Shown one piece after another: positions 36,801 to 48,800 of a stretch of DNA of 64,000 bases. Under the pieces are notes generated by a model. It had not been told where the DNA came from, did no database searches, and was given only the letters and a program-made list of their open reading frames with translations. A program made the translations under genes and the position numbers. Location of the stretch: contig CM049310.1 in assembly GCA_026874595.1 (NCBI GenBank), forward strand, positions 46,721,058-46,785,057, read 5' to 3'. Positions within the stretch are counted from its first letter, which is position 1; each line of letters begins with the position of its first letter. Source of the DNA: Sipunculus nudus. Its lineage: Eukaryota; Annelida; Sipuncula; Golfingiida; Sipunculidae.

Positions 36801-39800
36801 TTGGACCTATTCAAGGTCAAGGACACTCTCCTATTAAAGGTTATGACCTCATTTTAAATAGGCGTCGTCCTCTCACCCATATCTATACATATACCAAGTT
36901 TGGTAAAGTTCCGTGAAATATTTTTTGGGTTATCGCGCCAACAAGATTTATATGCGGCGGCGGCGGCGGTGGCGGCGGCGGCGGCGGCGGGACCGGTATG
37001 AAAACATAGTATCCCCCGACTTTGTCTGGGGATACATTAAACTAGGTACCCTTTCACAAACAGACTGGGTACCCTTCTGCAAAGTGACTGGCAAGTTTTT
37101 CTTTTCATTTGATGAAAGACATCAATCGTCAAGGGACTATGGAGGAGGGACGGTAACTGGCAATGAAGGCATAAGGCAACAAAAAAAAAAAAGAGGTATG
37201 GTTCTCAGGCACTTTCTTCCAGAAATCAGTGTGGGCAATATTTTATTTTTTACCTTTTAATGTGTGTTTCTATAAAAATGGCATATGATCATTGCAAAGC
37301 ATGAAATAAGCATGTTTTTTTGCTAAACAGGTAAAAGCACTACATAACAAAGGAAATCTTATCAAAATTTTATTATTTTATCTTCTTGAAAGATGTAAAT
37401 CATAATAAAATATTTGATGCAGGGGATTATAATTGACACGGGTGGTGCCTGAGAACCATAACTTTTAATTTTTTGGCCTAACACACTTCTACCTATGCTC
37501 AGGTAGCAACTTGAAGGTAAGAGTAGGAGAGCAAAAGTAACAATATATCACTTGTTGTCATGGTAACAGAAAGGCAGTGCTGTGGAAAGATCTTTCAAAA
37601 ACACCAGTGTCATATAATACAGACTTGACATGCTTTACTGTGCTTTATTTACCTATTTAATATTTCCTTGCACCCCTAACATAAAACATTCCTACCTAAT
37701 GTCTGTTCTTCTGATCAGCCTGAAGGACAATGGACCATTCATTATTAATCATCATTACTGAAAAACTTTATACAATGACTGGGATATATCACATGAGGCA
37801 CAATATTTCAAATTAACCTTGGATGCTAAGGCCCCTGATGTTTCAGGGAGGGGGTAGGTACAGAGTTTTAGCTCTTTTAACTTTCAGAGACAGAGTGACC
37901 TATTTTTTTGCCTTCTCAAGAAATATTATACCCCATCAGAGACCTACCCATATATCAAATTTCTGATCCTAAAGCAAAAAAAATTTTGCATTGCTAGTAA
38001 TATATAAATGGAGTGATGATGTGCAAAGAGTTCACTGGAGCCCAGTTTGACTGATAATCAGCAAAACAACTTAATCATAATACTCAAAGAAAATAAGAGC
38101 ACTGCAAAAGTGCATAATAAGCCCACTGTAGGTCTTACTGTAGATTCAGATATTATCGTGGGCTTAAAATTTCGTCGATTTTGCGCAAAATGCATATCGT
38201 GGGGTATTTGAATTCGTGGAAAGACAATGAAAATTTAAGGAAATCATGGTTTATAAACATCTCCATAGAAGTAACGCAAGGAAGACGAGAGCAGGGAATA
38301 CAGACGGTTGTTCGACTGAGATGTTTATCACTCGGTTGTGCCTGTCTGGTCAGTCTGGTCAATGTTGCACAAACAAGCTTCGCCCGGCCAGAGCTTAACA
38401 AAGGAATTAATCAGCCGTGATTCACCCGCGGCACACAATACATCGCCTTTAAGTTATAACAAACGATCACATCACGTACACAGAAAACGTAATCCCTCAC
38501 TTGATCGGAGGAAAATGAAACGGGGCCCGTCCGTTTTTTTACTTTATGTTCATCATGGCGGTTGTCACATGTGGCGCCTGTAAATCCCGAAGGCGGCCCT
38601 AGGACAAGAGGTTCGTTCGTTATTCGACGTATCAACTATTTGGATATTATAAAACAAATAGAAATCGGTTTAATGTGTCGACTAGACAGAGATCGACTTA
38701 TCTGAAAATTAGCGGGACATAATTTGCTCACTCATATTCTGCGACGCTTAGGCCTACTTACGCGAACATTTATGCACAGCTATCGGCAATATTCGGAAGA
38801 AGTACCTCTTGTCTTATTAATGGCTCACATTTATGCACCAAGCTGTAGTCGGCAATATTCGGAATATGTGTTTTTTAACACTTTACATTCGCATCCCGCG
38901 GTAATGCAAATGAGATTACATGGACGAGCCTCGGTAACCGTGGTAACGAACATTAGCTCATGTGTATCGTTTTTGTCGTGTCAGTACTGTACCGCTTTCC
39001 GTGATAGAAATGTCCTATTGTTCTGGAATATTTCACCCGAAATGTTGACAAAAAGGAAATGTGGGGATATGTTTTCAGTTCAAAGTAAAGTTTGATATTG
39101 TTTAAATGTAAACATTTCAGGAAGACGTGTTAGGGGAAATTAGGGAATTGACAACTGAATATTTATAAAACACGTATTGTTTATAGTAGTTTGCAGAAAA
39201 AAAAGATTCAACAAATTTATTATATGCATCAATGACAATCATAAAATAGTCATAATCATTTTTGTTTTACCTTTATTGAAAACTCAGCCAGCGATAATAA
39301 ATGTAGATGAAATTTGCTACCAGCTGCCGTTTAGATGTTCTCTGACCGTGTGATTTTTTTATCGTTTGGATCATGAATTCGTGGATAACCTTGATCCACG
39401 AAAACCACGAAAATAAAATCCCAACTAATATTTCTGAATCTACAGTATGACCTGTGACCCCATTTAATATGAGCGAATTTTGCTGAGAACTGAATTCAGG
39501 TAAAAAACTATATTGGTTAATATTGACAGTGAGTTTCCTGAAAATCCAAATTTTTGACAAGTCATCAATGCACCAACGCTCTGGTGACCTCTGACCTCAT
39601 TAAATATGTGTGGATTTTGCTGAGAATGAAACTCAGGCGAGATATTATATTTGTTGATACAATAATTGATTCAGTGAAAATCCATCAAATCCCTGATATG
39701 TAACCATCATAACACTAAAAGTTATAGGAAGGACATAACCAATAAAATAATATGAACCATCTTAGAAGGGCATATAAATGTAGTCAATCAAAATCATCAA

Positions 39801-39830
39801 TCAGCAGAGGCTGGCAATGTCAAATATATG

Positions 39831-39878
<48 letters not shown>

Positions 39879-42800
39879 GTCCTGTCAAGGGTTAGGGATG
39901 TGAAAGGGACACAAGGCAGGACTCTGCAAGGCCAATCACTTGATCTGACTGTTGATTGTGAACAGTATAGTTCCTGTAAGTGTTATGCATCTGGTGTTAC
40001 TGATAACTTTGATGTTGAGTGTAAGGTTATGAGCATCCTCTAACCAGGAAGTAGCTGGAGATTCATGCTCTCCTTCTGTTGCATGCTGTTGCTATTTATG
40101 ATACTTTCACCAATGTGTGTCTATCTTGTTGCCTCTGCCTTGAGGGTATGCGTTCATCCACGTTTGTGTGTGTGTTTGTTTGTTCACAACTTAACTCATG
40201 CAATCATGAAACAGAATCTCATGAAAATTTTAGAAATAGATTTTGGTGTGGATCCAGCACAAGATCCACATTCTGAAATGTCTTAAGGAATATTCACAAA
40301 TACAAAGTCACCTATGCATGAATGAACCTGGAAATATGGGCTGAATAAGTGAATGTAACATGGATTTTGGAACATCCCACAAAAGGTACCCCCATTCTCT
40401 AACATGGTGTAGGCCTGCATTCCTTAGAATGGAGAATTACTCTAGTTACTCTATTTTTGTCATCTGTGCACAAGATATTGATACACATATATTCAAGTTA
40501 CTGATAAATTTCAATCAATTTTTGTTAAACATTAAAGGAGGTACACGAGCAACATTATTCATTCATTTATTTCTGGATACAGGATCAATGTCAACTCTTT
40601 TTTTTTTATTTTGTGCTGACACCTGTTGGTTGAATATAGAACTAAGAAGTATTTCAGCATTATCTCAGCACTTTTCTAGCAGTGACATGTTATATGATAC
40701 ATTTTATGCAGACAGGTTTAACCACAGATGACAGACAGTAAAGTTTCTGAACCTCAATATTGCACTTGAGTGAATGACAGAAAATTAATACCTGTGGTAA
40801 AAAAAATCATTTAGGTAATGAGATGGTTATGCATATTCAGTTGGTAAAATGGGTCTCTATTTAGGCTCACTGTACTCATCAGTTGTGGCAAAAGTGAATT
40901 AATACATGGTCTGACCTTCATGAAACTGTTTTCATTACTGAAGACCTTGGCTTCTATATATAACCAAACAACAGTATAATCATATCTTTATCATATTTCT
41001 ATGCTGATAAAATTTCAAATTTTCAGTGGGTGAATCACATCATTCTGATAAATATTAAACCACCATGACAAGCCGTGACACATATCCAGTGTACAACACA
41101 AGCTGACACTGTGGTTATCACTTAATTTATAATAAAAAGGGTATCCAGGGATATCAGTATATTAATCAACACTAAAAGCAAGGCTTCAATTGTCCTATCA
41201 GGGGTGTACTTACTTAATGAAAGAAACGCCAGTACAACCTGATCAAACTAGGGCAATAGGAAACAAATGAGTGACACTAAAAAGGAAAATATTTGTTTGC
41301 ATCCAGTTAACTAACATACCCCAATGCTACCGGCTTCTGTGGCTCAGGGGTAGAGCGCAGGACTCAAAGCCGGGAGATCGTGGGTTCGAATCTCAGCCGA
41401 GACGGTCAGGTTTTTCACGGTCGGCCCCCACCCAAGGTGAGCGCTCTGCAGGCTTAATGGGAAGGCTGTGCCCTACAGCCGTGTATCACTCACATACGAG
41501 TGCGTCTTTGTGGGGTTCCTGGGTGTTATGACCCAGTAATGGGGATGATTACACACCCAGGACCCGCAGGTGTGGTAGACACCGGGCCTGGGTGACACCA
41601 GGATATAAAAATGATAGGAAGCGAGTGCTACCGCCCTGCCCTGTCAAGTAGTCCCAAACCTAAATGGAAACTCTGCAGATGTACATACTTAGTTAAGACT
41701 TAGTTAAGTCAGCATTAAAAATTGGAGTTACCTCCACCAAAAAAATTTAAAAAAAAAAAAAAAAACATACCCCAATGCTGGCTACCTGTGAGATTATTGG
41801 CTCTAATAAATACTATGGTTCCTATGGTACCATGTCACTGTTACCCTACAATTACATCAAAAGGCCATACTGGATATTATAAAATTTAAATGAATATTCT
41901 ATATCATTAACATAAAGAGATAGGCCAGTATGTTGCACTGTCTGATGTTTTCAGGATGAAAATATTCATTTGAAAATAATTATATTAATAGGTATATAAT
42001 TACACTGGAATTTTACCAAATTTACAAAAATTATAAAGATGAAAAAGACTAAATACATCCCATAACATATTTTCTATGTCATTTAACAATTACTATAACA
42101 AAACTGTTTAAATTATAAAATATCCAGAAAGGCTCATTTCAGAGACCTGAGTGACATCAAAATGACCACAGATAATGGTGTGGTTGACTAACAGTTTCAA
42201 TACATTTTATCTAGGTCAGCTGACCACAGTAGTGCAAGTTTCTGGTTACATTTAACTACCATTAAATTTAGTGTACACACCAAACATCTGACCCATTCAT
42301 GTGATGACTGGTTTAACTGGATCCACAGATTGACCCTTGCAATTTTGAGGGACTGTGAGCTCAACAAAAGGATCATGAAACCTGTATCCAGTCATGCTTT
42401 CATGCAGACATCCCTAAAGTGTACCTAATCCAGGATATTATAACAGACACCAGGTCATGAATTGGACATTTCACAGTTCAGGTGATGTCACTGTATACAC
42501 AGGCCAACATACCATGTTGGCCCCAAACATATAATCTACAATCAGATCATAAAAGCTAAGCCCAGGGGCCAATGAAAATTATACAAGAGTAAGAGTGTGG
42601 GAGAGGAAAATGTGACTTGTACTTGTATATTGTCATTAAAGTAAAGCATCCTTTATCTGAAATGCTTGGGGGACAGGGTTATTGTTCGGATTAATGGTTG
42701 TTTGGATAAACAATTCTGCACAATTCACAATGACTGCCAACCTGCCACCAAGCACTGGACTTTATCAGAGATAAACAGACATGAATTAATGAGGCCAGTC

Positions 42801-45800
42801 CAAAATAAACGTTGACAACAGCATTTATTTTTGTTTTCCATCAATTTATTATGTAAAATACATTAAAATTAAAGCTAACTGGCCCTGGAAAATCAGAATT
42901 CATTTCAATATTTAATATTTTTCATTATTTGGATTTTGGATAAACAATCAATATTTCAGTTCTCAGTTTTCATTTTCAGATCAACAATTTTTTAGGATAA
43001 ACTGTGTTCAGATATGCGACACTCAACCATGTCAAAATCTGCCCAAATATTCCTCCTCTATAGAGCCTAAAATACTTAGGAAGGGGTTATGAGAAGGGGA
43101 ATTCATGCTTAAGTAGCTGCTGAGGTTTTTCTTTGGACGTCCCTATTTTCCTCTTGTCCTCTGAAGGATAACAGAACAGGAAATGACTTGGAAGAAGCAT
43201 GGTTAAAAAGGGAAACCAAAATGGTCAACAGTTTAAGGAAAAGACCTTTCACTGATTAACAGTTGATCTATAGTACTGACTCAAGGAGATTTAAACTAAC
43301 CTGATTATGGTAAATAAATCAAATTAAAAGTGGACATATTAGCATATGAGCAAAAATATTTATTCCCACAAAAAAAGTTAATTTCATTTTATATAAATCA
43401 ATGTTATGAAGATATTTTCTCTTTTTTAATAATTTTCTATCCACCATTTTTCTATAAATCACTCCAAAAATAGGCTGACCTATTTTAATGTTTGACGCCA
43501 CTCTCAAATACAATAAAAGGTACTCATTTGATCAATTAAAACTGAATCAGGCAAATATTCAATAAGACTTTGAAGTAAGACAAAGGACAATGAGGAAATT
43601 GACATAATACTGCTACTTTGAGATTAAATTATTCTGGGTTTAAAAAGTGTACAAAAAAGACCCCTCTCTCCTGTGCCCACATCCACGGGACGTTCTCTTG
43701 AGTAGGAACGGACAGCCTATTTTGATGTCATACCTCACAAATAGACATGGGTGAACCGCTAAGAAATTTCTACTTGCTGTTTATCTGAGGTCATCAAGTA
43801 CACCTGCAATGCAATATGTACTAGTTAAATGCTTCATCTTATTGAAGTGCATGAGCAGTCAATGAGTCATAAGAAAAAATCTATATACCTTATGTCAAAT
43901 CTATATATATATATACAGTATTAACTCTCTTATGAACTTGGATAAACATCCATCTTAAGTAGGATTCTTTAGTTTTTAGTGCAAGCAAATTTATTGATAT
44001 GTTATTGAAACCAATCAACTTGTGTTTAACCTTCAACATTGATAGTTTTTCTATCTGTTCCTATATTCTGATCAGGTTTTGCTGCAGTAACTTTGTCACA
44101 TCATTTGATCACTTCCTTGTTATTTTACTGTTAATGTAACTTTTACTGTTGGCAGCAAGATTTTGTATGAAGGCAAACTAGCGAAGTATAAGAAACACTA
44201 AGTAGACCAGTATACGCATCAGTGTAACAAGTTAAAGTCATATATTAAGCTTGGTTTAAGCTAACATTCCATATTTATGGCATGCGGAGCACGTAATGTG
44301 TATTGAGAGATCATTACCTATGTACCATACCTACTGGTTTGGCAGCATGCTATATTTGCTATATATGTTGAATCTGGTAAACCAGGAGGAACTGGCTGAA
44401 TCGCTACATGCAGCGATTTGTTTTGCCAGAAACGCATTCCATTCTGGATCTGTGTATATGGAATCTCATCTCATAAATTTAGTCAATATCAAATTTTATC
44501 CACATTTCACGAATGGAATCTCAGCTTAACACTACCAAATGTTAAGGTCATGGGGCCTCAAATACTCTTTGGATTTTTAAGTAACAGTGATAACCGATCA
44601 ATATGTTATACATAACCTCAGAAATAAGATATTTGGAATACCTTCTACCCTGCTGACCTTCAGCAGTCATGAGCTAACGAACAAGTTGATCTGTTGTAGG
44701 TCATAACCTCAGTTGGCATAAAAGACTGCTAACTCTGCCTGATTTAACACATTCAGAAACGCACATGCCTTGGCAATGGGGCCCATGGGGGAGGTGGGTG
44801 TTGTCAATTATTTTTTAATCTGAGGCCAGTTGATGACATAGGGTCTTTGGACACTGAATTTGTGTCACTCATTCCAGAATGTTAGGAAAAGAAAAACACC
44901 ACCCCATCTCCCATTTCTTTTTAAAGTCAAACCGTAGTTTTAATATACATGTAAGTAAGTAGATATGGGCCATGTGAACCACAACATAAATTCACATTAA
45001 CACAGGCTTGCCACTATAATAGTTTTGTGATGACAGAAGCAGTGTCTGATATGGTAAAACCTCACTCCTGCAGTAGATAACTGGAGGCCAGGCTTTTATA
45101 AAATATGATGTTTTGGGAATACAGCACAGAGCATAAATAACACACAAGCTGGAATTAAAAGAGAAGAGCTGCAAAAAACTACATTTCAACAGTGAACCTG
45201 CCAGTCACAGTGTAGATAACAAGCCAAACCACTCAGAACTTAAAAACTGGCCATTAAAACAGATGTTCTTATAACCTCAGAATCATCAAGCTAAGTTTGC
45301 CAGGATACATTTTGTGACAAGCATGTATCTCAATGATACCAAAAACCACTAATTTCATGGACATTTTATTACCATCTAATTAGCTCTACTTTTGCAATTT
45401 TCTGCCGTGTCTATCATTAGCTGGTGCAATCCTTAAGTTTAGTATAGCTAACCCATTCAATGAAATAAACTTGTAACCCACAGAATTCACCATCCCATGG
45501 AAATAACTAAACTTGGGTAAATACAAATAATTCTAAGCATCTGACAAATACCCACTAATGGCAAATAGACCAGAAGACATTAATTATAACACCAAAACGG
45601 TTACTTGCACATGGATTTTCATAGTTTTAATTTTGTCATGTGACAGGTGATGTATAAACAGCTTTTTAAAGGTGTCCATTCACCTACCTTTTGAAAAACA
45701 ATTATATGTGATTTCTGGCTTTCTCTGTGTTTATAATAATGATCTAAGGGTAATGAATTTATGAATTTATTAAGGAATATGAATTTAAGTTCTTATAACG

Positions 45801-48800
45801 TCTCCGCGAAGGATGTATGAACTTCTTTATCAACAAATGGGAAAGTTGACAAATGGGAAAAAAACTATATCTAAGGTGGTAGGTTTGCATATATGGTAGA
45901 AAGGTCACTTATTGCAAAATGGCATTTGCAAAGCTCTGGCTTATCTGAATTGCTGTCAGATACTCTTGTTGAATTTGTTTTATTTTGGTGGACCCCCACA
46001 TATTATAAACACATTGATATAAACAAAACAAGCAGTCAGTGTGCAGTGATATCCTTGTTTTCTGGACTATATTTATAAGAACTCCAAGGGAATACCTTAA
46101 GTTTATAAAGGCAAAATAGATGATTAGGCCCCTTTAAATATGGTAAGAGAAGATATCTGTACTCCAGGACCATGGAACAGTATTATCCATTAGAACAGAC
46201 TTGTTTCTGCATCCTTAACGCTTTAGGACCAACTTGTTTTCTGCACCCTTTTCTCTTTATATAAGAATAAAGCCAACTCAATCAGAAAGAGGACTTCCTA
46301 ATGTTAACCCTGTGGAAGACCCTGAACGATGATGACAGCAATGCATGATGGGAATGGCAGGTGGGCATGTGACCTCAGTCTTCCTGTTGGTAGCTTGTTA
46401 AGGTGGGGCAGAGCTACCAGCCCTAAAACCGGATCCCTTTCACTCCCACATAGGAATTAAAAGGGGGCCCTCACTGGTGCTGTTAATACACAAAGCCTGT
46501 CTGTACAAGCACAGGGCTGAGGGACTTGAATTAAAGTGGAATGCACAGGGAAACTATAGTTATCCAAATAACTGTGGTTGATGATCCTCCCCACTCCACT
46601 GCTCAAGGCTGTCACTACCACAGGGGTTGTCATTTTAACAGGGGTACAAGATATTCTATTTAGATATTAAACCCATTATGGAATTTACAAATATTTCATT
46701 TTTGAACACATTACTGGGAGAAGAGTTTGGTGGTGGTGGTGGTGGTGGTGGTGGGGGGGGGGGAGATTGAGGTTTGGGATACAGTTTTAAAGAAACGTAT
46801 AAAATGGCAATCAAATGGAGTATATTAATTTATATCTTCCCAGGGGTTTTTGAACAAAAGAAATGAAAAATAGTAGATTAAAAATTTGCAACAAGAATAT
46901 TTACGAAAACTGGGTAATAATGAGGAACACTGGGTCAGAAGGTATTTAAACAATTAAGCCCACACCACAAAATAAAAGCCAGGCCAGCAGGCACCTCATA
47001 ATGTCTATCCCTGTGCAAATGTTGATCACTGACTGTACACCACAAGTACACCAGTACTACAGAGTACAAATACAGGTATTGTATTTGCCAAGCCTGGTTC
47101 AACTGCTGGGTGATTAACTCACTACGCATGAAGTATACTTCCCTCCTTCTCCTTAAGTACCCTAACAAAATTATAACAAGACTCGCACAACATGAAAACC
47201 CTGTCCAACCTGCATTAAGCACATGCATGAAAAAAACATCATTTGTATACAAGAACTTAGAAGGTTATAGGTCTACACAACCTGACAAAAGGGCTACTGA
47301 TATGTAAATAACCACACACAAGGGGACCACATGACAAAAACTAACTCTTAATACAACTATAAGTTTATCAATTATATATCTCTATAGTCTCACCAATTGC
47401 CGGTAAGATCTTTTTCTACAGGACTAATTATATGTGTCTGGTAAGTATATTTGACCCATCAATGGTCTGACACATGATTTTATTTGGTAATAATTTAACA
47501 AAATATTGGAAGATCCTACAGCATATGACTCCAACTTAAAGGGAATGTTTGAACAAATAAAACAGTTCAACACAACACTGTTTTACAATGTCTGAATGCT
47601 TTAAATGATTAAAATTTTACAATGTAAAGGCTATTGGACTGAGGTTTAAGACAGACCATTTTCTGATAAATGAAATACTCATTTAATACTCAATTCACAG
47701 GTGCATAGGCAGTTATTAGCCCACAATCAGTCTGACATACAGTGGTTAATACTACAGAAATATCCAGGCACAGTTACCTTAATACTAGCACAAACAAATA
47801 ATGATCTTATAATATCAAATATATCTTTTATTCTAAACAACTTTTCCTGGTCACAGAAATACTAATATGAAGTACGAGATGGCATATTTGTTACTAAGGA
47901 ATATTTCAAGGAGTATTCCCCATCCTAAACATTTTGTATCAATACTATGTACACATGTGTATCCCAAAGATAATATATAATTTAAATGCTCAAATTACAA
48001 ACTGAAATACATACACTACTCAGAAAATATTATCATCATAACTTATTCTGAGAGCTAATTACAAGTTACAATACAGTTATTTGTCAAATATTCCACAGAC
48101 AGCTTATCAAATCAATTGAGGAAGTAGTGGTGTATAGCTGGTAACCTGCACTGAGGTTGACATAGAAACAGTAGCCACTCTACAAGGTAATCAAGACCCC
48201 TGGCCAGTGTACCTGAACAAGATATCTTAACTAGCTTATATAAATAACCAGAAACTATAAATATTAACAGAAGCAGCAACACAGCAGCATGTAATAAACC
48301 TAGACTGTGCTGTATAAACATACCCAATGCTGTGCAGTCCTCAAGCATGGCTGGTCAGCTAAAGAGTCTGTACTGAATGATAAACATAATAAACATTAAC
48401 AATTGTAAAGAATTATATGTATATTAGATCTATAATCTGAAAAGTCTATAAGAACAATAAACAAAACAACAACAATTGTAAAGAGAAATATTTATATTAG
48501 ATGTATAATCTATAAATAATAAATTCCTGTTTTGAAGATACAATGTATAAACATATAGCTCGGCTGCAGAAGGAAAGCTGCATTTCCTGTAAACTAACCA
48601 CTATGTCCATAGTCTAGATCTGTGATATGCATACCCTTTTATTTGCATAACATCAGCATATTCAACATGAAGTTAACATACAGATTACACACATTCAAAA
48701 ACAAAGAAAATATGGGCTGAACTGAAGTGATAAACAGAAAGCAAGAATGGGTAAGTAGAGGCATTATAGTTTTTAACAAATGAAAATCAATGAATGCCAC

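Larger units (their letters stand above)
34548..37035. mobile_element. 2.5 kb non-autonomous TIR element with internal array
   Basis: The left end GTATCCCCAGACATAGT is the inverted counterpart of the right end, ACTTTGTCTGGGGATAC (15 of 17 matching, the first 13 exact). The interior holds the 288-bp tandem array (34704-36130), then diverged derivatives with further CAAGGTCAAGG motifs, a palindromic GGTGGCGCCACC at 36678-36689, and a (CGG)n tract (36955-36991) next to the right end. The right end itself is a hairpin (GTATCCCC...GGGGATAC, 37009-37035). No transposase-like frame is present. Frames of 61-67 codons in the array are repeat-borne. A target duplication is not obvious. Confidence 0.72.

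Noticed and set aside
36913-37260. 115-codon frame with an Arg-rich stretch
   Set aside because: The Arg run is a translation of the (CGG)n tract, and the frame crosses the border of the TIR element.
38724-39095. 123-codon plus-strand frame in the CpG-rich element
   Set aside because: It could be a remnant of element coding, but no transposase motif is visible, and a duplicated block lies within it. Not called as a gene.
41271-41531. 86-codon frame with QDSKPGDRGFESQPRRSGFS
   Set aside because: It overlaps the tRNA-derived head of the SINE. The sequence is the well-known kind of false peptide from a tRNA B box.
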